From contig NZ_UATM01000032.1 in assembly GCF_900454685.1 (NCBI RefSeq), forward strand, positions 744,001 to 808,000: 64,000 bases of DNA. Direction: 5' to 3'. The position numbers were made by a program, and so were the translations under genes. Below, piece after piece: positions 16,901 through 25,254 of this stretch (position 1 is the stretch's first letter; each line of letters starts with the position of its first letter). The notes beneath the pieces were generated by a model. It worked only from the letters and a program-made list of their open reading frames with translations. It was not told the DNA's origin and made no database searches. The DNA is from Peptoniphilus harei. GTDB taxonomy: Bacteria > Bacillota > Clostridia > Tissierellales > Peptoniphilaceae.

Positions 16901-18215
16901 AATTACAGTGGATCATTTTATAAAGGGAATTTTAAATTCTAAGAGAAGTGATGCTAAGGGAATTAAGTCATCAAAATTAAAAGTCTATGGAGATTTGAGA
17001 TGGGACGGATTGATTTATAATCCTCACGCAGAAGATAAGAATGATCCAAATTATGTGGAAGGAAAATTTGATCCTATAGCAGAAGGACAATATTATTATA
17101 AATTTCAATATAGACTTTCTCCAAATTATCCTTATCAAGTTTCTTATATTCCTGTAAAAATTGATAGGACTCCACCTCAAATCATCAGCTTAAATGCAGA
17201 TAATCCTGATGAGATTATCTTAAAAGTTAAGGATACTTACAATGTTCAAAACGATCACAGTAAGACTTTATTCCAAAGGGATCAAGAAAAGAATCCTGAT
17301 GATTTTACAGTAACTAATAACAAGGTTTGGTTTGCTGGTGCTGCCTTTGTAAATGATTATGGCGAAATCGAGGAGAATTTAAAGGTAGTAAACACTGGAA
17401 AAGTTGACAAGTATGGAAGTTTTGAAATTGATAGCGAAGGAAACTCTGTCTACAAAATTCTTGGAGCAAATAAAAATCTTCTTGGCAAAACCTTAGAGGT
17501 GGCTGCGCTTGATGGAGCGTCTAACTTCACTAATCTTTACAGGGTTAAGTTTGACGATAAAGTTATTGATGGAAAACTTGCTTATTATTTGGAAGGAAAT
17601 GAAAATACTAAGCTTGGAGAAATTGATGCATCTAAACTTAAAAATGTAGAAATTAAAGATGACAAAGAAGACAAGAATGAGAAGGATCTAGAAAAAAATA
17701 ATAGAGAAAATATTAGTGAAAAGCCTGAAGTAGGACTTGATGATAATTCTTATGTAAAAGCTCTTTCTGAAGAGGACACAAGGAGAATTATAAAGCCAAA
17801 AGAAATAGAGATTACTAATCCATTTACTGGAGATACAAGTATAGATTATGATTATGGAGATATAAGTTCAGTAGATGAATATGGTATTCCTTCTAAATAT
17901 TCTAATGGCGACCCAATGGAGTTTAAGGATAAGGATCTTGCAGCATTAAAGACTATGGGCTATGTTGGGAAAATTGTCCCTGACGAAAGGGGAGGCTTTG
18001 ACTTAAGTGGATATGTAAAAAATGTATCTCCTGATGCAAAAATCTATTTTAGATCTACAAGAATGGCAAAAACCAACAAGAGAGAAGAACTAAAGAGGGT
18101 TCCTGGTTCTTATGATGAAAAAACTCACTCTTTCAAGTTTAATCTATGGGGAAATAAGGATGATGTAGATAATACTAAGGGAATTGACTACAAGGAGACA
18201 TTGAATTATATGTAG
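13914..18215 (+). CDS. Secreted subtilisin-like (S8) cell-envelope protease, N-terminal part, frameshifted
   Basis: 1433 residues with a signal peptide (about 1-27, ending VFA), then an inhibitor-like propeptide. In the S8 domain the catalytic Asp184 is in ANIDTGMD, His251 in HGMHIAG and Ser625 in GTSMAAP. A protease-associated (PA) insert sits at about 420-520, and C5a-peptidase/lactocepin-like Fn3 regions follow. All three catalytic residues are present, so the domain should be active. The frame ends abruptly at 18215 in a sequence that continues in another frame (LYVVDGNERSES...) into the SLH-containing piece downstream. One added G near 18196 would join them as DYKEDIELYVVDG. It is therefore the front part of an approximately 2180-residue SLH-anchored protease. 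Confidence 0.88.
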   Translation: MNKNLKRYSSLGLSLIFVMSSFNGVFAEGNNINKPLSETERIVRSQKEMNLKKSKILEDFEKEEAGVKVKREKVVYFVEFDDKANKDQVIHSLKEIKDVKILYEYDILFQAVSVEAYPEELDKLKSIKGVKDVERAGKLVPLMENARKLVGVDRASDYLKSLNAINANLGKNYDGRGMIIANIDTGMDASHKAMRIDDDAKNSLKLKKNDLKGSDKEFWLSDKVPHSFNYLNGGKITTEKYDDGSDYHDPHGMHIAGILAANDTDEDIKAHKGIRGIAPNAQLFSYKMYSDASDGFAGDETMFHAFEDCIKHDVDVISVSSGFTGTGLAGEKYWKAIRSLRKAGIPICVATGNYATSSSSSSWDRYANNSLKMTDTGNVTRTAAHEDAIAVASSRNTKIEYEGVNIGGKDFRYSQIGAFFDKGNFKQDKYKFIYLGQCQDEDIAGKDLKDKIVVMDRIYTKDLKYSFKKVFDKGARGVVVVNTVSYYNRDDWENIPAMGYEEDENTRVPVFSVSGMDGKLIWDMICGRKPDEKEDFKSKNSDYRIDMEKYNSKKPKLGEEKELSIKFLDHKIAWEDTNVPAGSTSWGPRIDLMLKPDVSAPGKNIYSTLNKIDGVDNYQYMSGTSMAAPVVSASTVLIRPRVKELVKEPVIKARGIDITSLTKIMLQNTSRPMIDPTTDDGKGNYLFASPRQQGSGLINVERALKNNLIVSYKVEDSVGEMNSYGAVSLKEIKSDKKDFTINIDNPSDRDITVKVSSSKVTTDGEVNKKKLDEQYKDEASKDGIQNIAEIHPKEVKGASISFAQDEITIPARGSFNLGATLNVGEARDKDMFVEAFINFESKEEKENVKDPQPSLSMPVMGFAGNWNKEPIIDKWAWEDGSRSKGIVGYDDEGNPKIPGTLNKGRGGEHGIDLFKPAGVIQNRETENKTLDQDPELFAFNNSQDFNMNSSGESKIISGNEIDRGLTPSPLILRSASDCKISIVNTMDEKDQKDLKVITVDHFIKGILNSKRSDAKGIKSSKLKVYGDLRWDGLIYNPHAEDKNDPNYVEGKFDPIAEGQYYYKFQYRLSPNYPYQVSYIPVKIDRTPPQIISLNADNPDEIILKVKDTYNVQNDHSKTLFQRDQEKNPDDFTVTNNKVWFAGAAFVNDYGEIEENLKVVNTGKVDKYGSFEIDSEGNSVYKILGANKNLLGKTLEVAALDGASNFTNLYRVKFDDKVIDGKLAYYLEGNENTKLGEIDASKLKNVEIKDDKEDKNEKDLEKNNRENISEKPEVGLDDNSYVKALSEEDTRRIIKPKEIEITNPFTGDTSIDYDYGDISSVDEYGIPSKYSNGDPMEFKDKDLAALKTMGYVGKIVPDERGGFDLSGYVKNVSPDAKIYFRSTRMAKTNKREELKRVPGSYDEKTHSFKFNLWGNKDDVDNTKGIDYKETLNYM

Positions 18216-18253
18216 TAGATGGAAATGAGAGAAGCGAGAGTATTTTCCTCAGG

Positions 18254-20455
18254 ATGCCAAAGGAAATAAATGATAGCGTAGAGAAAAAGCAAAAACCAAA
18301 ACTTTTAACTTCACAAAAAAGCATTATTGAACTTGGAAAAGCTGAACTAGGTGGCGAACTTAAAGAGAAAAGGGATGAAAATGGAAAAGTTTATTATCTG
18401 GTAAAAGATGAACTTAGGATAAGTAAGGGTTATGGAGTTAGAGTTATCTCCAGAAATCCAGGTAAGACAGGTCTAGATGCTAACTATAGAGAAGATTTCA
18501 TAAATAATGATGAGGATCTGAAAGTTTTTGACGCAAATATTAGAGGTCTTGATGGCTTTAATGTAATTAGATATGAAATTTACAAGTTAGATGGAAGCGA
18601 AGAGCTTAAAGAAGAAAACTTAGTTGAAGAAATGGGCAAGTGTCTTTACATCGATAGGGATGGAGTTCAATTAGACATGGACCAAGATACATTTAATCCT
18701 TACAGTGATGGAGGAAAAGGAGAACTTTATGTTAGGAAGAGTCCACATACCCTAAGAGGAAGGATTGGAGATAAGGGTGGCTTCAACTGGCACCTTAGAA
18801 TAAATGAATCAATGGTAGACCAATATTTAATTTATGGTGATTTGAAATCTGACAACTCAAAGGATTTTGAAGTTACATTTGATGTAAGGGACAATGATGT
18901 AATGGATTGGTCTGCTAAGGACTACAAATTAAATGGCCCTGAAGGTGGAATTTTATCACAATATAGGATTTATTTAGACAATGTCAAACCAGAAATAAAA
19001 TTATCTATGGATGATAATTCAGATAACCCGATTACTTTAAACTATGGAGATAAAAAAGTTTATTTAAAGGTTACAGACAAGAGAGATAAAGACAAACCTG
19101 GCCGTATAGAAAGCAGTAAAATTTACGCAAATGGAATAGACTTTGACCAAAGTAAAGATCTTAAAGATTATGCTAAAGATGGAAAAGTTGAAATAAAAGT
19201 AGTAGCTTCAGACTATGCAAGAAACACAAGTGTCAAAATTTACTCTATTGACCTTAATTCAGATACAATTACTGAAGTAGAAAACAAAGATATAAGGATA
19301 AAGGTTAATGGGGAAGAAGTACATGTAAAAGAAGGCGAAGATTTTGTACTTCCAGAATTTAATGGACAAGAAGAAAAAGGTAAAAAATTTATAGGATGGA
19401 ATGTAAGAGGTATAAATCAAAAACCAGGACACATCTTTATAGGTCAAGAGGATATTGAAATCACTCCAAATTTTGAAGAAGTTAGTCAAATTAGACACAG
19501 GGTTGAATTTGAATCAAATGGTGGAAGTGGAAGGATACCAGATATTAATGTTGGAGATAAGGAAGAAATAAGGCTTCCAGAAAATACCTTCACTGCACCA
19601 AATGGAAAGGTTTTTGATGGTTGGATTGTTTCTGGAAATAGAGACAAGAAGAAGCCAGGAGATAAAATTATAATTGCTTCAGATATAACTATTACAGCTT
19701 CCTGGAAAGATATGGACAAGGATGAATCAGAGGAAGATAAGAATAGGCCGTCTGATGAAAATAGACCATCAGATAAGAATAAGCCATCTGATAATTCTAT
19801 TGAAAGGGAAGATAATAGGGATAAGGGTATTCCTAGAAGGAGAAGTCATGAAAAGACTAGTAAGGTTGTGACAAGCTCTAATGGCAAAAGCACAAGTATC
19901 TTCTCATCTAATAAATCAAATCCAACTTCTATTGAAAATCACTGGGCAAAGAAGGCTATTATCTCTGCAGTAGATAAAAATTATTTTAAAGATATTGCTG
20001 ACTTAGACAATTTTATGCCAGATAAGAGTCTAACAAGGGCTGAATTTGTAACTATACTTGGTAGGCTTGCAAATGTAGATGCAAGTAAGTATAAGGACAA
20101 GGTCTTTGATGATATCGATGCAAACAAGTATTATTCACCATATATTGATTGGGCTTATAAAAATAAAATAGCAAGTGGATTTGGCGACGGTAGATTTATG
20201 CCAGACAAGGAACTTTCTAGAGAAGAAATGTGTGCCTTTTTATCAAGATTCAACAAGGTCCATAAGATAAATAACAAAGAAGAGAATATTAATATTAGCT
20301 TTAAAGATGAAAAAAATATTTCAGATTGGGCTAAGGAATCTGTAAGAGAAATGGTTAGACTAGGTCTAATCAAGGGAATGGATGATGGGAACTTCATGCC
20401 AAAAGAAAAATTAACAAGGGCACAAATTGCACAAGTGGTATTTGAAATTAAGTAA
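18254..20455 (+). CDS. C-terminal part of the S8 protease: InlB-type repeats and three SLH domains
   Basis: The in-frame sequence continues upstream from the ATG at 18254 to about 18188, and no ribosome site precedes that ATG, so this is the detached tail of the protease rather than a separate gene. It has bacterial Ig/Fn3-like regions, then two InlB B-repeat-like modules (KFIGWNV near residue 380; VEFESNGGSG to VFDGWIV near 415-460). A charged spacer with repeated RPSDENRPSDKNKPSD comes next, then three SLH domains (about 560-733, with LTRAEFVTIL, LSREEMCAFL and LTRAQIAQVV). SLH domains bind pyruvylated wall polymer. Without the first part this fragment has no signal peptide and could not be exported. 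Confidence 0.85.
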   Translation: MPKEINDSVEKKQKPKLLTSQKSIIELGKAELGGELKEKRDENGKVYYLVKDELRISKGYGVRVISRNPGKTGLDANYREDFINNDEDLKVFDANIRGLDGFNVIRYEIYKLDGSEELKEENLVEEMGKCLYIDRDGVQLDMDQDTFNPYSDGGKGELYVRKSPHTLRGRIGDKGGFNWHLRINESMVDQYLIYGDLKSDNSKDFEVTFDVRDNDVMDWSAKDYKLNGPEGGILSQYRIYLDNVKPEIKLSMDDNSDNPITLNYGDKKVYLKVTDKRDKDKPGRIESSKIYANGIDFDQSKDLKDYAKDGKVEIKVVASDYARNTSVKIYSIDLNSDTITEVENKDIRIKVNGEEVHVKEGEDFVLPEFNGQEEKGKKFIGWNVRGINQKPGHIFIGQEDIEITPNFEEVSQIRHRVEFESNGGSGRIPDINVGDKEEIRLPENTFTAPNGKVFDGWIVSGNRDKKKPGDKIIIASDITITASWKDMDKDESEEDKNRPSDENRPSDKNKPSDNSIEREDNRDKGIPRRRSHEKTSKVVTSSNGKSTSIFSSNKSNPTSIENHWAKKAIISAVDKNYFKDIADLDNFMPDKSLTRAEFVTILGRLANVDASKYKDKVFDDIDANKYYSPYIDWAYKNKIASGFGDGRFMPDKELSREEMCAFLSRFNKVHKINNKEENINISFKDEKNISDWAKESVREMVRLGLIKGMDDGNFMPKEKLTRAQIAQVVFEIK

Positions 20456-20478
20456 TAGGTCCCTAATAACAAAACTAT

Positions 20479-20510
20479 GAGGCTCGAGAAATCGAGTCTC
20501 TTATTTATTT
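20479..20510 (+). terminator. Terminator after the protease
   Basis: Stem GAGGCTCGA/TCGAGTCTC with a GAAA loop and one G-U pair, followed by a T-rich stretch. Confidence 0.8.
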
Positions 20511-20569
20511 CTCAGGTGAAAAATAAGTTTGAAAAAAGATATAATTATTTCGGAAAGATAAGATTTAAA

Positions 20570-20840
20570 ATAGGATATTATTGGCAAAGAGGTAGTAGAT
20601 TATAAAAAAGGGATGCTTTTTTTTTCTGGAATAAGAATTTTTGGCAAGTCTCTTGAAGATCTTATAAAATTTTCTTGCAGAAATTTGATCGAGTTATAAT
20701 AGAGGAACACAGATTTTTGACAAGCAAAAATCTGCGGGCAGACTTATCTAAATTTCTTGCAGAAATTTGATCAAGTCTCAGCCAAGAAAAAAAAGCTATG
20801 GGGTTATCCTCATAGCTTTTTCTAGTATGTTTTCGTTTTT
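20570..20840 (+). repeat. Dispersed intergenic repeats (R3 family and shared terminator)
   Basis: Contains ATAGGATATTATTGGCAAAG (also near 13208), an R3 module (20703-20785, from GGAACACAGATTTTTGAC to AAGTCTCAGCC) found reversed at 28235-28315, and the AAAGCTATG/CATAGCTTT hairpin (20797-20820) shared with 13561. Confidence 0.8.
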
Positions 20841-21060
20841 GGTTAGTTAATTTTATAGAGTGATTGTTTTTTGCTTGTTATTATTTTTCTTAAAGTCTTG
20901 TCTTATTATTAAGACTTAAAATAATTTCTAAAATAAATTTTTAATTTGATTTCTTCTAAATAAATATTTTTAAGCGATGTTTTTTCTAAATAAATTTGTT
21001 TTAATTAATCTAAATTTTCTTCTTACTAATTTCTAAATAAATAATTGATAATTTCTTCCC
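20840..21060. repeat. A/T-rich gap with TTCTAAATAAAT repeats
   Basis: Four copies of TTCTAAATAAAT or one-base variants lie near 20926, 20953, 20984 and 21031. A hairpin AAGTCTT/AAGACTT spans 20892-20916 and may terminate one of the two converging transcripts. No gene is seen. Confidence 0.5.
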
Positions 21061-21067
21061 ATTAGTC

Positions 21068-22504
21068 TTATGCCTTGTGAGACATTTTTTTAAAGACTTG
21101 GGCGTATTTATGGAAGAGTTTTTCCAGGTCATCTACTTCATACTTCTGGCTGTAGGATGACTCCATTATTTCTTCTAATCTGTCGTGGATCTTGTGATGA
21201 ATTTTGGAGTCGGTGACAAGGGATGTTGAAGTGAGCCTTCCATCATCGTCTATCTTCTTGAAGAACATGTTGTTTTCGTTTATGAAGAAGTTAAATTTGT
21301 CTAGGCCCATGGCTTGGAGGGTCCTGTTGTCCTTGATGATGTAGAAGTTTATGTTTTTGTTTTTCTTCATAACTGAGATTATGTTATTCAAGTGGGCTTC
21401 GATTTCCTCGATGGAGAGCCTTGCCCTTATGGAGCAGTAGTAGATTTCTCCTGTCTCGAAGTATTTCAAGAGTCCGGTCCTTGTGGTCAAGAAGTTGATC
21501 TCTGCATCGGCGAAGAGTTCTTCCCAAAGGAGCTTGATGTTCTCGGCTTCTGCCTTCTTGAAGTCTTTCTCGTCATCAATTTTTTGGATTATCCTGTCGA
21601 TGATTGGATTGGGTAATAAGAATTCAAAGCCGTAGTTAGATAGGAAGAGGAAGTCGCTATCTGAGTAGAAGTACTTCCTGTAGCTGGACTTTGCTAGTTC
21701 TTCTGGCTGAGAAAATATTATTATCTTGTTGAGGTCTTTGAAAAGGCCCATTATAAAAGATGTGATTTCAAAGAGGGTGTCTAGTTCTTCTCCATGGGTA
21801 AGAAAGGAGAAGGTTGTTTCTTCTCTAAGAATGAAGTAGGCAGTATCTCTTACTAGGATAAAGTTGTAGTCAAGGCCTGGGTCCTCATAAAGCTCTATGT
21901 TGATCCTAGAGTTGTCTGTGATATTTTTTAGGATATCAAAGTCTTCTAGGTCTTCTTTTTTGCAAAGGAGGTGGAGGTTGAATTCCACGTCCTTATCCAT
22001 GTTTTTGCCAACTTGCAAGAGGATTTGGGCGAAGTGACTATTTATGTCAAAAGTTGCCCAGATGTCAACTTTTTTCTTTTTCCCAAGTGTTTTCTCCAAA
22101 ATTTCTTTTAGTTCCTTGTCTATTGATGAGTTTTTGAAGATGAGATTTGTATTTGAGACCTTGTCCATGGGAAGGTCCTGGTTGGAGTTCATGTAGGCTT
22201 CGTTTAGGAGCTTGTAGATCAAGACTTCTAGGGCCTTTTTTGACTCTTTAGTCAAGATTTCCTTATTATTCAAGTTGAATGCAAGGAAAAAGTCATCTAT
22301 TTTGTCTTCTTCTACTATGGCTTTGGCAAATAGGGTGGACAGCTTCCTATTTATTGTGTAGATGTTCTTTGATGATGGCAGCTTTCTTCCACTGTTCCAC
22401 TTGCTTATGTAGGATATGTCATAACCTAGGGTAAAGGCAATGGTGGAAAGTTTTGTATTTGTCAGGTCCACTAATGTCTTAAAGGCCTGTCTATATTGCC
22501 ACAT
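21068..22504 (-). CDS. HTH (XRE-like) transcriptional regulator with large unknown C-terminal region
   Basis: A 478-residue protein. The N-terminus (about 8-65) looks like a Cro/C1-type helix-turn-helix: TKLSTIAFTLGYDISYISKWNSGRK, with the recognition helix in ISYISKWNSG. The remaining 400 residues have no motif I recognise; they are soluble and contain no kinase or receiver signature. Ribosome site GGAGGG. The gene is divergent from the hydroxyacid dehydrogenase operon and shares a 170-bp control region with it. That region has TTCAAG repeats and a good promoter for this gene, so it is the likely regulator of that operon and of itself. The effector could be lactate, an acyl-CoA or redox state; this is not visible. 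Confidence 0.7.
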   Translation of the reverse strand: MWQYRQAFKTLVDLTNTKLSTIAFTLGYDISYISKWNSGRKLPSSKNIYTINRKLSTLFAKAIVEEDKIDDFFLAFNLNNKEILTKESKKALEVLIYKLLNEAYMNSNQDLPMDKVSNTNLIFKNSSIDKELKEILEKTLGKKKKVDIWATFDINSHFAQILLQVGKNMDKDVEFNLHLLCKKEDLEDFDILKNITDNSRINIELYEDPGLDYNFILVRDTAYFILREETTFSFLTHGEELDTLFEITSFIMGLFKDLNKIIIFSQPEELAKSSYRKYFYSDSDFLFLSNYGFEFLLPNPIIDRIIQKIDDEKDFKKAEAENIKLLWEELFADAEINFLTTRTGLLKYFETGEIYYCSIRARLSIEEIEAHLNNIISVMKKNKNINFYIIKDNRTLQAMGLDKFNFFINENNMFFKKIDDDGRLTSTSLVTDSKIHHKIHDRLEEIMESSYSQKYEVDDLEKLFHKYAQVFKKMSHKA

Positions 22505-22537
22505 AAAATCCCTCCAATCTCTTATAAATACAAGATA

Positions 22538-22635
22538 ATTATATTATTTGCTTGAATAAAAGTCAAATATTGTCGAAAAAATTCAAGAGATTTCAAGCGG
22601 GAAAACAATTTTTTTCAAGTTGTCCATTATATAAT
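22538..22635. promoter_or_regulatory. Divergent control region with phased TTCAAG sites
   Basis: On the minus strand TTGACT (22566-22561), a 17-base spacer and TATAAT (22543-22538) form a near-consensus promoter for the regulator. On the plus strand TATAAT at 22630-22635 serves the operon, with a poor -35. TTCAAG occurs at 22582, 22592 and 22614 and inverted (CTTGAA) at 22551, which lies inside the regulator's promoter spacer. The 10-, 22- and 31-base spacings are near whole helical turns. Confidence 0.55.
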
Positions 22636-22675
22636 AAAGACAATAATATTTTTAATGAATTATTGGAGGGAAAAA

Positions 22676-24088
22676 ATGGTAAATTATAATACTGTTACAG
22701 AAAACGTAATAGAAGAAATTAAAAATGCTGTATCAGGCAAGACTTACGTTGGTGAAGAGATCAACATCGACTTCTTCCACGATGAAATGCCTATTTACGG
22801 TGAAGGACAACCTGAACTTGTTGTTGACGCAACTAATGCTGAAGAAATCGCTAAGGTTGTAAAGATTTGTAATGAAAATAAGATTCCTGTAGTGCCAAGA
22901 GGTGCTGGTACTGGTCTTACTGGTGCTGGTGTTTCTAGACACGGTGGAGTTATGATTAACATGCAATCAATGAACAAGATTCTTGATTATGATGAAGAAA
23001 ACATGGTTGTTAGGGTTGAACCTGGTGTTCTTTTAAACGACCTTGCTGAAGACTGCCTATCTAAGGGTTACATGTATCCACCTGATCCAGGTGAAAAGTT
23101 TGCTACTTTAGGAGGAAATGTAGCAACTAACGCTGGTGGTATGAGGGCTGTTAAGTATGGTACTACTAGAAACTATGTACGTTCTATGGAAGTTGTTACT
23201 CCAACTGGTGAAATCACTACTTTTGGTGCAACTGTTTCTAAGACTTCTACTGGTTTCTCTCTTAAGGACCTTATGATTGGTTCTGAAGGTACTCTTGGTA
23301 TTATCACTGAGCTTACTCTTAAGATCATCCCAGCTCCTAAGGAAACTATGTCTTTAATCGTTCCTTACGAAGATCTTGACACTTGTATTTCTACTGTTCC
23401 ACAATTATTTAAGGCTAACTTAAATCCTCAAGCTATTGAGTTCATGGAAAAAGAAATTGTTGACATGTCAGAAATCTATATTGGAAAGTCAACTTTCCCT
23501 AAGGAATTAGAAGGAATTGAAATTGGTGCTTACCTTCTTATCACTTTTGATGATGAAGATGAAGATGCACTTAACGATATTGTTGAACAAGCTGCTGAAG
23601 TTCTTATGGAAGCTGGAGCAATTGACATTTTAGTTGCTGATACTCCAAACAAGATGAAGGAAGCTTGGGCTGCTAGATCTTCTTTCCTAGAAGCTATTGA
23701 ATCTCAAACTAAGCTTCTTGACGAATGTGACGTTGTTGTTCCTATCAACATGATTGCTAAGTATGTTCACTATGTAAACGAAAGAGCAAAGGACTTCCCA
23801 TTTGAAGTTAAGTCTTTTGGTCATGCTGGTGACGGTAACTTACACATTTACACTTGCTCAAATGACATGGAAAAAGATGAATTTATTAAGCAAGTTGATG
23901 TATTCATGAATGACATTTACAAGAAGGCTTATGAGTTTGGTGGACAAATTTCTGGTGAACACGGTATTGGATACGGTAAGAAGGCTTTCTTACACGAATT
24001 CGAAGGCGAAGTTAACACTGAGCTTATGAGAGGAATCAAGAAAGTATTTGATCCAAACTTAATTCTTAACCCAGATAAAGTTGTTTAA
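22676..24088 (+). CDS. FAD-linked 2-hydroxyacid (lactate/glycolate-type) dehydrogenase, GlcD family
   Basis: 470 residues. The ATG at 22676 follows GGAGGG; the upstream ATG at 22655 lacks one. PCMH-type FAD-binding domain (about 35-215) with PRGAGTGLTGAG, then the FAD-oxidase C-terminal domain with HAGDGNLH and ISGEHGIGYGK, both typical of GlcD/D-lactate dehydrogenases. The family oxidises D-lactate, glycolate or 2-hydroxyglutarate to the keto acid and passes electrons on. Co-transcribed etfB and etfA suggest an Etf-linked, possibly electron-confurcating, enzyme like the LctBCD system of acetogens. It contains no iron-sulfur subunit of its own. The substrate cannot be fixed from sequence; lactate is most likely given LrgAB in the same operon. 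Confidence 0.85.
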   Translation: MVNYNTVTENVIEEIKNAVSGKTYVGEEINIDFFHDEMPIYGEGQPELVVDATNAEEIAKVVKICNENKIPVVPRGAGTGLTGAGVSRHGGVMINMQSMNKILDYDEENMVVRVEPGVLLNDLAEDCLSKGYMYPPDPGEKFATLGGNVATNAGGMRAVKYGTTRNYVRSMEVVTPTGEITTFGATVSKTSTGFSLKDLMIGSEGTLGIITELTLKIIPAPKETMSLIVPYEDLDTCISTVPQLFKANLNPQAIEFMEKEIVDMSEIYIGKSTFPKELEGIEIGAYLLITFDDEDEDALNDIVEQAAEVLMEAGAIDILVADTPNKMKEAWAARSSFLEAIESQTKLLDECDVVVPINMIAKYVHYVNERAKDFPFEVKSFGHAGDGNLHIYTCSNDMEKDEFIKQVDVFMNDIYKKAYEFGGQISGEHGIGYGKKAFLHEFEGEVNTELMRGIKKVFDPNLILNPDKVV

Positions 24089-24107
24089 TAGAAGGAGATT
24101 TTAATTA

Positions 24108-25244
24108 ATGCCATATTTAATTTCAGAAGAAGCACAGGACTTACTTTTAGATATTAGAAATTTTTGTGAAAAAGAAGTTGTAGAAGTTTGTAAGGAAGCA
24201 GATAGGACTGGCGAATTCCCAGAAGAACTTTATGAAAAGGCAAAGGAACAAGGTTACTTTGCCCTTGAAGTTCCTGAAGAACTAGGTGGACCTGGTCTTT
24301 CTAGGGTTGATATAGCTGCCCTATTTGAAGAAATGGCTAAGGCTGACGCTGGTTTTGCTACTACTATTTCTGCATCTGGTCTTGGTATGAAACCAGTTCT
24401 TATTGCTGGAAACCAAGAACAAAAGGAATATATTGCTGATGTAACTTTCGAAGGTGGACTTGGAGCTTTCTGTCTAACTGAGCCAGGTGCTGGTTCTGAC
24501 GCTAGTGCAGGAACTACTACAGCTGTAAAAGACGGTGACGAATACGTATTAAACGGAAGAAAATGCTTCATCACTAACGGTGCTGTTGCATCTTACTACT
24601 GTATTACTGCAGCTACAGACAAGTCTCAAGGTGTTAGAGGCCTATCAATGTTCCTAGTACCAGCTGGAACTCCTGGTCTAAGTGCTGGTAAGGAAGAAGA
24701 CAAGATGGGAATCAGAACTTCAAACACAACTGATGTCGTTCTTGAAGACTGTAGAATTCCTGCTAAGAACCTTATTGGCCAAGAAGGACAAGGATTCTCT
24801 ATAGCAATGAAGACTCTTGACCAAGCAAGGGCTTGGATGGGTTGTATCGCTGTTGGTATTGCTCAAAGAGGTATTGACGAAGCTAAAAAATATACAACTG
24901 AAAGAATCCAATTCGGTAAACAAATTAACAAGAACCAAGCTATCCAATTTAAATTAGCAGATATGGACATTCAAACAGAAGTTGCAAGACAAATGGTTGC
25001 TAACGCTCTTACTAGAATGGACATGGGACTAACTTATAATAGAGAATCTGCAATTGCTAAATGCTATGCTTCTGATATAGCTATGAGAGTTGCTGAAGAT
25101 GCTATCCAATTATTTGGTGGATATGGATACTCAAGAGAATATCCTGTTGAAAAGCTTCTAAGAGATGCTAAGATCTTCCAAATTTTTGAAGGTACTAACG
25201 AAATTTTAAGAATTGTAGTTTCTAATAATTTATTGAGAGGTTAA
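24108..25244 (+). CDS. Acyl-CoA dehydrogenase (short-chain, butyryl- or acryloyl-CoA type)
   Basis: 378 residues, the standard length for the family, with AAGGAG before the start. FAD/substrate motifs CLTEPGAGSDAS and NGRKCFITNG are in the middle domain; RIQFGK, QLFGGYGYSREYP and FEGTNEI are in the C-terminal domain. The Glu of FEGTNE is the usual catalytic base. In fermenting anaerobes these enzymes normally reduce an enoyl-CoA (crotonyl- or acryloyl-CoA) using Etf as partner. It lies between the hydroxyacid dehydrogenase and etfBA with gaps of 19 and 10 bases, so both flavoenzymes probably share one Etf. Confidence 0.92.
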   Translation: MPYLISEEAQDLLLDIRNFCEKEVVEVCKEADRTGEFPEELYEKAKEQGYFALEVPEELGGPGLSRVDIAALFEEMAKADAGFATTISASGLGMKPVLIAGNQEQKEYIADVTFEGGLGAFCLTEPGAGSDASAGTTTAVKDGDEYVLNGRKCFITNGAVASYYCITAATDKSQGVRGLSMFLVPAGTPGLSAGKEEDKMGIRTSNTTDVVLEDCRIPAKNLIGQEGQGFSIAMKTLDQARAWMGCIAVGIAQRGIDEAKKYTTERIQFGKQINKNQAIQFKLADMDIQTEVARQMVANALTRMDMGLTYNRESAIAKCYASDIAMRVAEDAIQLFGGYGYSREYPVEKLLRDAKIFQIFEGTNEILRIVVSNNLLRG

Positions 25245-25254
25245 GGATTATATA

